Source: Proteobacteria bacterium HN_bin10 (GTDB taxonomy: Bacteria; Pseudomonadota; Alphaproteobacteria; Caulobacterales; Aquidulcibacteraceae). From it: DNA of 64,000 nucleotides. The notes below the pieces were generated by a model, which saw only the letters and a list, made by a program, of their open reading frames with translations, had not been told where the DNA came from and did no database searches. The stretch lies in assembly GCA_002083515.1 (NCBI GenBank), contig LWDN01000022.1, forward strand, positions 96,820 to 160,819, read 5' to 3'. Each line of letters starts with the position of its first letter. The stretch's first letter is position 1. Positions 49,439 to 57,967 of the stretch are shown piece by piece. Position numbers and translations under genes: made by a program.

Positions 49439-50455
49439 TTGGGACCGGCGGCCGGACCTGCGAGACTTGCCTCCGGCGCACCCCATGCGGTCGACCGGCT
49501 GGCCGCGCTGTTGGCCGAGGACCTCGCCGCCGTCGACGCCATCATCCATCGCTATTTGGAGAGCCCGGTCGGCGTCATTCCGAACCTCGCGACATATTTG
49601 ATCGACGCCGGCGGCAAGCGCATCCGCCCGCTGATTACGCTGGCGGCGGCGCGTCTGCTCGGCGGCGGCGGCGACGGCCCGCGCAAGCTGGCGGCGGCGG
49701 TCGAGTTCATCCACTCCGCTACGCTTCTGCATGACGACGTCGTCGATGTTTCGTCGATGCGTCGCGGCAAGAAGAGCGCCAACATCGTCTGGGGCAATTC
49801 CGCCAGCGTGCTGGTCGGCGATTTCCTGTTCGCGCGCTCGTTCAACCTGATGGTCGAAACCGGCGACATCCAGGTGCTCGATATCTTGGCCCGCGCCGCC
49901 AGCGTGATCGCCGAAGGCGAGGTTATGCAGCTGGCCGCCGCCAACGACGCCGAGACCACGCGCGCGCGCTACATGGAAATCGTCGCGGCCAAGACCGCCG
50001 CCCTGTTCGCCGCAGCCGGCAAATCAGGCGCGGTTGCGGCGGGACGCGCCGGCCCGGAAGCCGCGGCGCTCGAAACCTACGGCCGCGAATTGGGCCTAGC
50101 GTTCCAGCTTGTCGACGACGCGCTCGATTATGGCGGCCTGGCCGCGACCATGGGCAAGAACGCGGGCGACGATTTCCGCGAAGGCAAAGTGACGCTGCCG
50201 GTGATTCTGGCGCGCGATGCCGGCGACGATAGCGAACGCGCCTTCTGGCGCCGCGCCGTCGGCGGCGAGCGCACCGAGGACGATTTCCATCGCGCCGTGG
50301 CGCTCATGAAGCGCCACAACGCCATCGCGCTCACGCTCGATGCGGCGCGCACCCATGCGGAAGCTGCTCGTGCCGCTCTCAAGGCGCTGCCGGCGAACGC
50401 CTATCGCGAAGCGCTCGAAGCATTGCCGGATTTCGTGGTGGAACGGGCGTATTGA
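49439..50455 (+). CDS. ispB: Polyprenyl diphosphate synthase
   Basis: 338-residue trans-prenyltransferase that extends farnesyl diphosphate to the C40-C50 chain of ubiquinone. First Asp-rich motif LLHDDVVDVSSMRRG, second QLVDDALDYGG, and GGKRIRPLITLAAARLL plus GKVTLPVIL in the substrate pocket. Length and motif spacing suit octaprenyl/decaprenyl synthases; the chain length is not readable here. The start is TTG at 49439 with GGAGAG upstream. Followed immediately by a family B repeat. Confidence 0.93.
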   Translation: MGPAAGPARLASGAPHAVDRLAALLAEDLAAVDAIIHRYLESPVGVIPNLATYLIDAGGKRIRPLITLAAARLLGGGGDGPRKLAAAVEFIHSATLLHDDVVDVSSMRRGKKSANIVWGNSASVLVGDFLFARSFNLMVETGDIQVLDILARAASVIAEGEVMQLAAANDAETTRARYMEIVAAKTAALFAAAGKSGAVAAGRAGPEAAALETYGRELGLAFQLVDDALDYGGLAATMGKNAGDDFREGKVTLPVILARDAGDDSERAFWRRAVGGERTEDDFHRAVALMKRHNAIALTLDAARTHAEAARAALKALPANAYREALEALPDFVVERAY

Positions 50456-50457
50456 TC

Positions 50458-50512
50458 TTGGAGCGCGCGTCTTCAGACGCGCATTGTGCGGGCCTGAGGG
50501 CCCGCGGTCCAA
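50458..50512. repeat. Family B element after ispB
   Basis: TTGGAGCGCGCGTCTTCAGA, CGCGC, ATTGTGCGGGCCTGAGGG, CCCGCGGTCCAA: outer stem TTGGAGCGC against GCGGTCCAA, with inner hairpins GCGCGTCTTCAGACGCGC and GCGGGCCTGAGGGCCCGC. Nearly identical to the copy inside the glycine riboswitch, in the opposite orientation. Confidence 0.85.
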
Positions 50513-50608
50513 TCACTTCGCAAACGCCCGTAACGCGTCCTTGCCGTTCCAGCGCGCGGTGGAATCGTCGGAGGCCAGCGCCTTCCTTGCTGCTTCTCGC
50601 GCGGGCAT
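50513..50608 (-). CDS. Possible 31-codon small protein after the WecA-like gene
   Basis: An ATG at 50608 follows AAGGGAAG at about nine bases and gives 31 codons (begins MPAREAARKALAS, ends DALRAFAK), starting 15 bases after the stop of the upstream glycosyltransferase. The stop codon touches the family B repeat. The context is operon-like, but the ORF is very short and unrecognised. Confidence 0.35.
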   Translation of the reverse strand: MPAREAARKALASDDSTARWNGKDALRAFAK

Positions 50609-50623
50609 TGAGAGCAACTTCCC

Positions 50624-51679
50624 TTAAGGCTGAAGCACGCCGCGCACTCTAGCGTCGCGGCGGACGATCCTGTCGATGGCGATCGCCAATCCGGTCAACG
50701 CGGCAAGGGCAAGCACCGGCGCCAGTTGCGCCGGATCGCGATTGACGATCCAGGCAAGGACCCCGCACGCCGCCATCGCCAGCCAATAGAGGAGCGCGAT
50801 GCGCGCGTGGCTCCAACCTGAATGAATGGCGATCTGGTAGAGATGCTCGGTGTGACCGTGAAACAGCGAGCGGCGCTGGCGGATGCGATAGAACAGAGTC
50901 AGCAACACGTCCGCGATCATCGGGAAGAACAGAATTGGCGCAACGAATGGCGACATGCCGGTGCGCGCGATGACGATCAGACACGCGAACGCGGCGAGCG
51001 CGCCCGCAAACAAGGCGCCGGAATCGCCGGCGAACAGCCGGCCGGCGGGGAAGTTCCAGACCAGAAATCCCGCAATCGCAGCCGCGCCGCAAAGCGCAAT
51101 GGCGCCGCCGCCAACGGACTCGCCCTGCAAGGCGATGATGCCGGTGGAAACGAGACCGACGGCCGCCGAGCCCATGGCCATGCCGTTGGCGCCGTCCATG
51201 AAGTTCACGATGTTCAGCATCGCAAACACCCAGAGCGCCGTGCCGACCAGGCCGACCCACATCGGCAGCACCAAGAAGAAGTCGCCGATGCGAAATTCGA
51301 AGACGACGCCCATCAGCCACGCCGCCGCAAACGAAAGCACGGCATAGACGACGAACTTGAACTCGGCGGCGAGCCGGCGAACGTCGTCGACAAAGCCAAC
51401 CAGCAGAAGCGGATAGGCGAACAGCGCCGACACCCACAGCATGGCGATACTCTGCTCGCTGACTTCATGGCGCCACGACAGCGAAAACAGGCTGAGCACC
51501 ACCATGGCCGCGCCGTAACCGGCGCCGATGCCAAGGCCGCCGCTGCTGGGCGTCGGCGCCCGATGCTGTTTGCGGGGCTCGGTCGGCGCGTCGATGGGCC
51601 CGATCCAAATCATGGCGCGGCAGACGACGAGGCTTGTGAGGAACGCAATGACGACGACGAGGGTCAAATCCAGGAACAC
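50624..51679 (-). CDS. Undecaprenyl-phosphate sugar-1-phosphate transferase, WecA/MraY-type
   Basis: 351-residue polytopic membrane enzyme (about ten hydrophobic segments) that loads a sugar-1-phosphate onto undecaprenyl phosphate as the first step of a surface glycan. Family motifs: LLVGFVDDVRRLAAE (Asp-Asp, about 95-105), MLNIVNFMDGANGMAMG (about 155-170) and RLFAGDSGALFAGALAA, then HGHTEHLYQ with the catalytic His. Distinct from MraY because it lacks nearby mur genes; O-antigen or exopolysaccharide initiation is more likely. It diverges from nothing and is followed by a possible 31-codon gene. Confidence 0.9.
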   Translation of the reverse strand: MFLDLTLVVVIAFLTSLVVCRAMIWIGPIDAPTEPRKQHRAPTPSSGGLGIGAGYGAAMVVLSLFSLSWRHEVSEQSIAMLWVSALFAYPLLLVGFVDDVRRLAAEFKFVVYAVLSFAAAWLMGVVFEFRIGDFFLVLPMWVGLVGTALWVFAMLNIVNFMDGANGMAMGSAAVGLVSTGIIALQGESVGGGAIALCGAAAIAGFLVWNFPAGRLFAGDSGALFAGALAAFACLIVIARTGMSPFVAPILFFPMIADVLLTLFYRIRQRRSLFHGHTEHLYQIAIHSGWSHARIALLYWLAMAACGVLAWIVNRDPAQLAPVLALAALTGLAIAIDRIVRRDARVRGVLQP

Positions 51680-51726
51680 GTCGCCACCTCTGAGAGGACC
51701 GGGCTAACGTGGCGTGATCGTCTTGG

Positions 51727-52581
51727 TCAAGATGCGCCGAGCGTCGTGGCGCGCACCCACCAATCATTGTTTTGTGATGCGAGCGCGGCCGCCAGATCCG
51801 CGGCAGCTTCGGCGTTGCTCGTCAGCGCGAAGCATGTGGCGCCGCTGCCCGAGAGCCCCGCCGCCATGACGCGCGGATCGCCGCGCAATGTTGCAAGCAG
51901 CGGCGCAAGTTCGGGCAGAAGCGAAACGGCGGGCGCTTCCAGATCGTTGCCGAATTTCATGACGGCCGTGCAAGCTTCCTGCGCATTGGCCCAATCGGCG
52001 CTCGCGCGCAGCGTGAAACCGCTCCCTAATCCCAGTTCATCGAAGCGGCGATACACTGCTGGCGTCGATAGCGGCTTGCCGGGATTGACCAACACCGCAT
52101 CGAGACGCGGCGCACGCAACGGCGCCACCAACTCGCCGGCTCCGGTGATCCAGGCGCTGCGCTTGCCCAGACAAACCCGAACGTCGGCGCCGAGCTGCGC
52201 CGCCATTTCCGCGAGCGCATCCGCGCTGAGTCCGAGGCCCCACAGCTGGTTGAGCGCCAGCAGGGTCGCTGCCGCATCGGCGGAGCCGCCGCCTATGCCG
52301 GACGCGACGGGCAGGTTCTTCTCCAGCCGCAAGCGCGCGCACTGCCTGCTTCCGAGCAAACGAGCCGCGCGCAGCACCAGATTGCTTTCGTCTGCCGCAA
52401 GCCCATCGGCGAAAGGACCGGCAATGGCCAACGACAGATCGTCGGCCGGCGCCGCTTCGATCCAATCGCCGGCGTCGGCAAACATCACCGCGCTCTGTAA
52501 CGGATGGTAGCCGTCGGTGCGCCGAGCGCCCACTTCGAGCGTGAGATTGATCTTCGCCGGCGCGAAGACGCGGACGCTCAT
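51727..52581 (-). CDS. ispE: 4-diphosphocytidyl-2-C-methyl-D-erythritol kinase
   Basis: 284-residue GHMP kinase of the MEP pathway. VRVFAPAKINLTLEVGARR (substrate-binding start), the ATP loop NLPVASGIGGGSADAAATLL (about 95-115) and GLSGSGATCFAL near the end. The ATG at 52581 overlaps the stop of the preceding TPR gene (ATGA), a known alphaproteobacterial linkage. The frame is open upstream to 52788 inside that gene, which is not used. Confidence 0.96.
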   Translation of the reverse strand: MSVRVFAPAKINLTLEVGARRTDGYHPLQSAVMFADAGDWIEAAPADDLSLAIAGPFADGLAADESNLVLRAARLLGSRQCARLRLEKNLPVASGIGGGSADAAATLLALNQLWGLGLSADALAEMAAQLGADVRVCLGKRSAWITGAGELVAPLRAPRLDAVLVNPGKPLSTPAVYRRFDELGLGSGFTLRASADWANAQEACTAVMKFGNDLEAPAVSLLPELAPLLATLRGDPRVMAAGLSGSGATCFALTSNAEAAADLAAALASQNNDWWVRATTLGAS

Positions 52582-54230
52582 CGTGTCGCCGATTGCGGCG
52601 CCGGCTCGTCTACAAGTCCGTGCTCGAGCTTGAGGCGGATGATTTCGGGGTTGTCGGGATCGAGCGTCAGCGCGCGCTGCCATTGGAAGCGCGCCTCGAT
52701 GCGCCGGCCGACACGCCAGTACACGTCGCCCAAATGGTCGTTGAGCGTGGGGTCCGCCGGCTCGAGCCGAACCGCCGCCTCCAGCCATTCCAGCGCCTGC
52801 GGATAATCGCCCAAGCGATAATAGGCCCAGCCCAAACTATCGATGATGGCGCCCGACATCGGCCGCAGCTCAGCCGCGCGGCGGATCATGGCGAGCCCTT
52901 CCTGCAATCGCTCGCCGCGATCGACCCAGGTGTAGCCCAGATAATTCAACACGTCGGGCTGCTCGGGAGAGAGTTGCAGCGCGCGCTGAAAATCCGCTTC
53001 CGCTTCCGGCCACCGGCCCAAGCGCTCGCGCGCGGCGCCGCGCGAAAAATGCAGGCGCCAGTCCTGCGGCTGCTCTGCAATCAGCTCGGTGTAAAGCGGT
53101 TCTGCTTCCGCGTAGCGTTCGGCGCCGCGATACATGTCAGCGAGCGCGCGCCGGGCGCGCGCGTCTCCGGTCTGAGCGGTGGCGCGCGCGAGCGAGATCG
53201 CCGTTTCCACATCGCCGCTGTCGTGGACGATCCAGGCGTCCAGAATGCGCCCGCTCTGCGCGTAGGGCGAACCCGCTGCAATGCCGGCAAGCACGCGGCG
53301 GGCGAGCGCGACATTGCCGAGATCCGCCTGCTGCTGCGCCAGCGCCAAGCGCGCGCCGTCGAAATTCGGATCCAGCATCAGCGCGAGCGTCAACGCGCTC
53401 AGGCTGTTCGACGGATCGTGCTCCTGGCGGAACAAGGCCGACATGCCGTAGAGCGCAGTCGCTGCGCCGGTTGCGGGCGTGAGCCGATCCATTGCAGCCG
53501 ACTCCCCCGCTTCGATGCGCGCGCGCGCTGCGGCGAGCCCCGGATTGGCGGCGTTGGTTTCGGTGTTGAGCAACGCCAGGGCTTCGTCGCGCCGGCCCAT
53601 GCGCACGAGCAGATCGGCGTGACGCCCGACGCCGGAGGGCAACCACAGGCCGCCCTGGGCCGCCGTGTTGTAAGCCGCGAGCGCTTCGTCTTGGCGGCCG
53701 GCAAAATCGAGCACCATTGCCTGCTGATAGGAAAACAGCGCGCCATACGGGCGGATCGACGCCAGCGGCGCGAGATCGGCGGCGATGTCGCCGCTTTCGC
53801 CGCGTCCGGCCGCGGCCCAGACAGCCAGCATGCGCGCCAGCAATTCCTCGGCGGCGGCGCCTTCGACGCGACTGAGCTCGACATCCGCCTGCGCGTAGCG
53901 CTGATCGACCAGCGCGTCGGCGGCGCGGACAATGTGCGCGAAGCCCGGCGCATCGGCATGTCCCGCCATACGCGCGGCGCGGCGGGCGCGCTCGATGTCG
54001 CCAGACGCAAGCGAAGCGGAAAGCGCGCCTTCGATCAGCGCTTGATCGCCCGGCGCGCGCGCCAGCGCCGCGAAATAGCGATCGGCGGCGGCTTCGTGGT
54101 CGGCGCGCGCATTGGCGACGCGGCCGATCAGGAAATCCGCGTAGGCGCGCGATCCCGGCGCCTCAGCGCTCTGCATGCCAGCGCAGCCCGCAAGACAAAC
54201 GCCGGCGGCAAGAGCGACGGCGCGCAACAC
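52578..54230 (-). CDS. TPR lipoprotein upstream of ispE
   Basis: 550 residues. The GTG start at 54230 follows the stop of the next TPR gene directly. A lipobox (LAAGVCLAGC, Cys at ~16) suggests an outer-membrane lipoprotein. The rest is tetratricopeptide repeats, for example AEADFQRALQLSPEQPDVLNYLGYTWVDRG, read in parts, and PQALEWLEAAVRLEPADPTL near the C-terminus. Tetratricopeptide proteins upstream of ispE are common in alphaproteobacteria; their partner proteins are unknown. Probably co-transcribed with ispE. Confidence 0.85.
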   Translation of the reverse strand: MLRAVALAAGVCLAGCAGMQSAEAPGSRAYADFLIGRVANARADHEAAADRYFAALARAPGDQALIEGALSASLASGDIERARRAARMAGHADAPGFAHIVRAADALVDQRYAQADVELSRVEGAAAEELLARMLAVWAAAGRGESGDIAADLAPLASIRPYGALFSYQQAMVLDFAGRQDEALAAYNTAAQGGLWLPSGVGRHADLLVRMGRRDEALALLNTETNAANPGLAAARARIEAGESAAMDRLTPATGAATALYGMSALFRQEHDPSNSLSALTLALMLDPNFDGARLALAQQQADLGNVALARRVLAGIAAGSPYAQSGRILDAWIVHDSGDVETAISLARATAQTGDARARRALADMYRGAERYAEAEPLYTELIAEQPQDWRLHFSRGAARERLGRWPEAEADFQRALQLSPEQPDVLNYLGYTWVDRGERLQEGLAMIRRAAELRPMSGAIIDSLGWAYYRLGDYPQALEWLEAAVRLEPADPTLNDHLGDVYWRVGRRIEARFQWQRALTLDPDNPEIIRLKLEHGLVDEPAPQSATR

Positions 54231-56135
54231 CTAGAGTTCGTCCCGCTGCGCCGGGCCTTCCGGCAGCGACACTTGCGGCAGCGGCCGCTGGCGCGGCGCA
54301 GGCGTGGTCAGGCCGCGTTGCAGTTTTTGCTCGACCGAGCGGCGGCGAATGGCGTCGGGCCTAGCCTCCAGCGCCTGGCGCCAAGTGGCGCGCGCCTCGT
54401 CGCGCCGATTGAGCCGCCAATAGACATCGCCCAGATGATCGAGGATTTCTGCGTTCGGATCGTTGGCCGAGAGCGCGTTCGCGCGCTCGATCAGCGCCCG
54501 CGCCTGCTCGAAATGGCCGTAGAGATAATAGGCCCAACCGAGGCTATCGATCACCGCGTAATCGGTCTGGCCGTTGTTGAACCCGCGCCACAGCAGACGA
54601 TAGCCCTCTTCCAACCCTTCCGGCCGCTGGATCAAGGCATAGCCGAGCGCGTTGAGGCGCATCACCGAGTCCGGCTGTTCCGCGAATAGGCTTCGCGCCA
54701 TTTCCACGCCGTCTCTCCAGGCGGCGGGATCGTACATGAGTATGGACACGTAAAGCAGCCGGGTGTCGACGCTTTGATCGGCCTCGTAGGCCGCACGCAT
54801 GTCGGCAGTAGCGGCGCTCAAATTGCCGGCAAACTGATGCGCACTGGCGCGCCAGCCGAGCACATCGGCGCGATCCTTGGCGTCTTGCGTCATCGCCAAG
54901 GCGCGATCGAAAGCGGGAATGGCGCGGTCTGGGTGACCGATGCGGCGGTAGACATCGCCTACCGATGCAATGATCGACCACCGATCGCCGGCGATTGCAA
55001 GCGCACGCTCCGCCGCCGCCGCCGCCGCATCGTCGTTGCCGCGCTTGATCTCTATCGAGGCGCGCACGATTTCGGCGTCCGCTGCGAACGGGCTCGAGGC
55101 GGGAACCTGATCGATGATGCGCTGAGCGCCCTCGACGCCGCCGGCGTCGAGCGTTTGTTGGGCGGCGTAGAGCCGCCAATCGTCGGAATCGTTCGCGAGC
55201 AGCACGCCGATCTGCAGCAGCGCCGCGCCCGTTGTCGAGGTGTAGCCCAGCGCCGGATCGGCTTGCGCAATCATCGTCCGAAGCGCTTCCGTCTGGGTCT
55301 GGAATTCCGACAGGAACAGCATCCAGCGGCCGGCGGCGCCGACGGCATTGAGCGGTTGTTCGAACGGCTGCTGACCGGCGTCGAGCCGCGCCAGGTTTGC
55401 GCGCACATCGACGGCGCGAGGCGCGAAGCCGAGCACGATGTTGTAGTAACGCCGCGCGTCTTCGATGCGGCCCAGCCGGTGATGCGCGAGCGCGGCGCGA
55501 TAGACCGAATGCGTCACCCGCGCCGCGTTCAGGACGCGGTCGAATTCTTCTCGTGTCTGCGGCTCGCCTTCCCCGGGCGGAGTGGTGTCAAGGCGTTCGA
55601 CCATCAATGCATAAACAGCGGCGGCCTCGGGCAAACGATTGGCTGATTCGAACAACAGCGCGCGCGCCACCTCCGGCAGCGGCGCCGGCAATCCGTCTTG
55701 GCCGGCGTCGACACGCTCGACGGCGGCGTCGACATTGCCTTCGGCCGCGATCAGGAACGGCTCCAACATGTCGCCGAACGGCCCGTTCAGACCGCCGGGC
55801 GCGTTGCGCAACACATTGCGCGCTTCGGCATAGCGTCCGGACGCAAGATCGTCGGCGAACGCGGAGACATACCAGAGCGCCTCTTCGTCGTTGCGCGCCA
55901 CAGCGCGGCGGCCTTCGCGCACCAGATAGTCGATGTCCGCCTGCAACAGCGCCGCCTCAGGCGTCTCGTAGTTGCGATCCGCCGCGGCGTTCGGCGGCGA
56001 GGTCACGCGCAGCACAGCCGCAGTGACGCCGCCCTGCTCGGCGGCGGTTTCCGGCTTGATCTCCTGCGCCCAAACCGAGGGGCTGGCCGTGATCGCCGCC
56101 GCCGCAACACTTGCCGCCAAGAGGGCCCAACGCAT
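54231..56135 (-). CDS. Periplasmic TPR-repeat protein
   Basis: 634 residues: signal peptide (about 1-23, ending SVWAQ), followed by many TPR motifs. The C-terminal part (AYYLYGHFEQARALIERANAL and DHLGDVYWRLNRRDEARATW) repeats the pattern of the downstream TPR lipoprotein, which suggests a duplication. Its stop directly adjoins the start of that gene. No enzymatic motif is seen; a scaffold role in the periplasm is inferred. Confidence 0.8.
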   Translation of the reverse strand: MRWALLAASVAAAAITASPSVWAQEIKPETAAEQGGVTAAVLRVTSPPNAAADRNYETPEAALLQADIDYLVREGRRAVARNDEEALWYVSAFADDLASGRYAEARNVLRNAPGGLNGPFGDMLEPFLIAAEGNVDAAVERVDAGQDGLPAPLPEVARALLFESANRLPEAAAVYALMVERLDTTPPGEGEPQTREEFDRVLNAARVTHSVYRAALAHHRLGRIEDARRYYNIVLGFAPRAVDVRANLARLDAGQQPFEQPLNAVGAAGRWMLFLSEFQTQTEALRTMIAQADPALGYTSTTGAALLQIGVLLANDSDDWRLYAAQQTLDAGGVEGAQRIIDQVPASSPFAADAEIVRASIEIKRGNDDAAAAAAERALAIAGDRWSIIASVGDVYRRIGHPDRAIPAFDRALAMTQDAKDRADVLGWRASAHQFAGNLSAATADMRAAYEADQSVDTRLLYVSILMYDPAAWRDGVEMARSLFAEQPDSVMRLNALGYALIQRPEGLEEGYRLLWRGFNNGQTDYAVIDSLGWAYYLYGHFEQARALIERANALSANDPNAEILDHLGDVYWRLNRRDEARATWRQALEARPDAIRRRSVEQKLQRGLTTPAPRQRPLPQVSLPEGPAQRDEL

Positions 56136-56173
56136 TCTCTCGTCCTTTCTCCCCGCTTTCGCCGGGGGCGCGG

Positions 56174-57859
56174 CTACATGTTGGCGTAGTTCGGCCCGCC
56201 GCCGCCTTCGGGCGTCACCCAGTTTATATTCTGGCTTGGGTCCTTGATATCGCAGGTTTTGCAGTGAACGCAGTTTTGAGCGTTAATCTGGAACCGCGGG
56301 TTCGCCCCTGCCTCGTCATACAGCACTTCGTACACGCCAGCCGGGCAATATCGTGTCGCCGGTTCGGCGTATTCGGGAAGATTGACCCGAATGGGGATGG
56401 TTGGGTCCTTCAGTGTCAGGTGCGCCGGCTGGTCTTCCTCGTGATTGGTGTTCGACAGATAGACCGAACTCGGCTTGTCGAAGGTCAGCACGCCGTCGGG
56501 CTTGGGGTAGGCGATCGGCTTGTGCTTGGACGCCTTCTCGGTCGAGGCCGCATCGGTCTTGCCATGCTTCAGCGCGCCGGCGCCGGAGAACAGCGAAAAG
56601 CCGCCGAACAGGGTCGTCGTCCACATGTCGGCCATGCCGGCGACCCCGCCCCAGAACGTGCCCAGGCGCGAGAGTAGCGGCTTGGCATTCCTGACGAGGT
56701 GGAGGTCTTTGTAGATCGACGACTGGCGATAAGCCTCGTCGTATTCGCTCAACGTATCGCGCTGACGTCCGGCGGCGATCGCCGCGAACGCCGCCTCGGC
56801 CGCGAGCATGCCCGACTTCATGGCGTTATGGCTGCCCTTGATGCGCGGCACGTTCACAAAACCGGCGGAGCAGCCGATCAGCGCGCCGCCCGGAAACGAA
56901 AGCCGCGGCACCGATTGCAGGCCGCCTTCGGTGATGGCGCGGGCCCCGTAGGCGATGCGCTTGCCGCCCTCGAGATATTGGCGAATTTCCGGATGCAGCT
57001 TGTGCTGCTGAAACACATCGAACGGCGAGATGTACGGGTTCTTGTAGTTCAGGTGGACGACGTAGCCGACATACACCTGCCGATCGCCGAAATGGTACAT
57101 GAACGAACCGCCGCCGGTGCCGTCGTCGAGCGGCCAGCCCACGGTGTGCAGCACCAGGCCCGGCTTATGCTGCGCGGCCGGCACCTCCCACATTTCCTTG
57201 ATGCCGATGCCGAATTTCTGCGGCTGCGATTTCGCGTCGAGATCGTACTTGCTTAGCAGCCCCTTGGCGAGCGAGCCGCGCACGCCTTCGGCGATGAACA
57301 CGTACTTGCCGTGCAATTCCATGCCGGGCTGATAGTCGCTCTTCTTCTCACCATTCCTGGCGATGCCGAACACGCCGGCGACGACGCCCTTGAGCGCGCC
57401 ATGGTCGTCGAAAACCGGCTCGGAGGCGGCCATGCCCGGATAGATTTCGACGCCCAATTCCTCCGCCTGCGTCGCCAGCCATTTGGTCACGTTCGATAGC
57501 GAGACGATGTAGTTGCCGTGATTGCTGAACAGCGGCGGCATCAGGAACATCGGCAATGACGCCGACCCGGCCGGCCCTAATATCTTGAAGCGATCGTCGG
57601 TGACCGGCGTTTCCAGCGGCGCGCCGCGCTCTTTCCAATCGGGGATGAGTTCGTCGAGCGCGCACGGATCGATCACCGCGCCCGAAAGCACGTGCGCGCC
57701 CACTTCGGCGCCCTTCTCAAGCACGGCGACGCTGAGTTCGGTTGCAGCCGCCGCCGCAAGCTGCTTCAGACGTATCGCAGCGGAAAGGCCGGCAGGCCCC
57801 GCGCCGACGATGACGACATCGTACTCCATCGCTTCGCGCTCTGGCGCTGCTTCGCCCAT
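56174..57859 (-). CDS. Electron transfer flavoprotein-ubiquinone oxidoreductase
   Basis: 561-residue FAD and 4Fe-4S enzyme that passes electrons from ETF (acyl-CoA and amino-acid dehydrogenases) to ubiquinone. FAD loop YDVVIVGAGPAGLSAAIRL (about 13-31), membrane-associated ubiquinone region, and C-terminal ferredoxin-like cluster cysteines RYCPAGVYEV and NAQNCVHCKTCDIKDP with Pro-Ser-Gln-Asn following. The start is at the ATG at 57859, or 57829 directly before the first strand. Confidence 0.95.
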   Translation of the reverse strand: MGEAAPEREAMEYDVVIVGAGPAGLSAAIRLKQLAAAAATELSVAVLEKGAEVGAHVLSGAVIDPCALDELIPDWKERGAPLETPVTDDRFKILGPAGSASLPMFLMPPLFSNHGNYIVSLSNVTKWLATQAEELGVEIYPGMAASEPVFDDHGALKGVVAGVFGIARNGEKKSDYQPGMELHGKYVFIAEGVRGSLAKGLLSKYDLDAKSQPQKFGIGIKEMWEVPAAQHKPGLVLHTVGWPLDDGTGGGSFMYHFGDRQVYVGYVVHLNYKNPYISPFDVFQQHKLHPEIRQYLEGGKRIAYGARAITEGGLQSVPRLSFPGGALIGCSAGFVNVPRIKGSHNAMKSGMLAAEAAFAAIAAGRQRDTLSEYDEAYRQSSIYKDLHLVRNAKPLLSRLGTFWGGVAGMADMWTTTLFGGFSLFSGAGALKHGKTDAASTEKASKHKPIAYPKPDGVLTFDKPSSVYLSNTNHEEDQPAHLTLKDPTIPIRVNLPEYAEPATRYCPAGVYEVLYDEAGANPRFQINAQNCVHCKTCDIKDPSQNINWVTPEGGGGPNYANM

Positions 57860-57967
57860 TTGAATCCCTTCGCGTTTGCCGGGAGCCTTATCAAAGCGCT
57901 TGCGACAGGGCGCAAGCTATCCGCGTCGGCTTTGGCGATTCGGACGAGTCCGTCCATAAAGCGCCCC

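Noticed and set aside
52593..54689. 698-codon plus-strand ORF opposite the TPR genes
   Set aside because: Shadow of the TPR lipoprotein gene and the end of the next one, with biased Arg/Gly/Ala composition and no motif.
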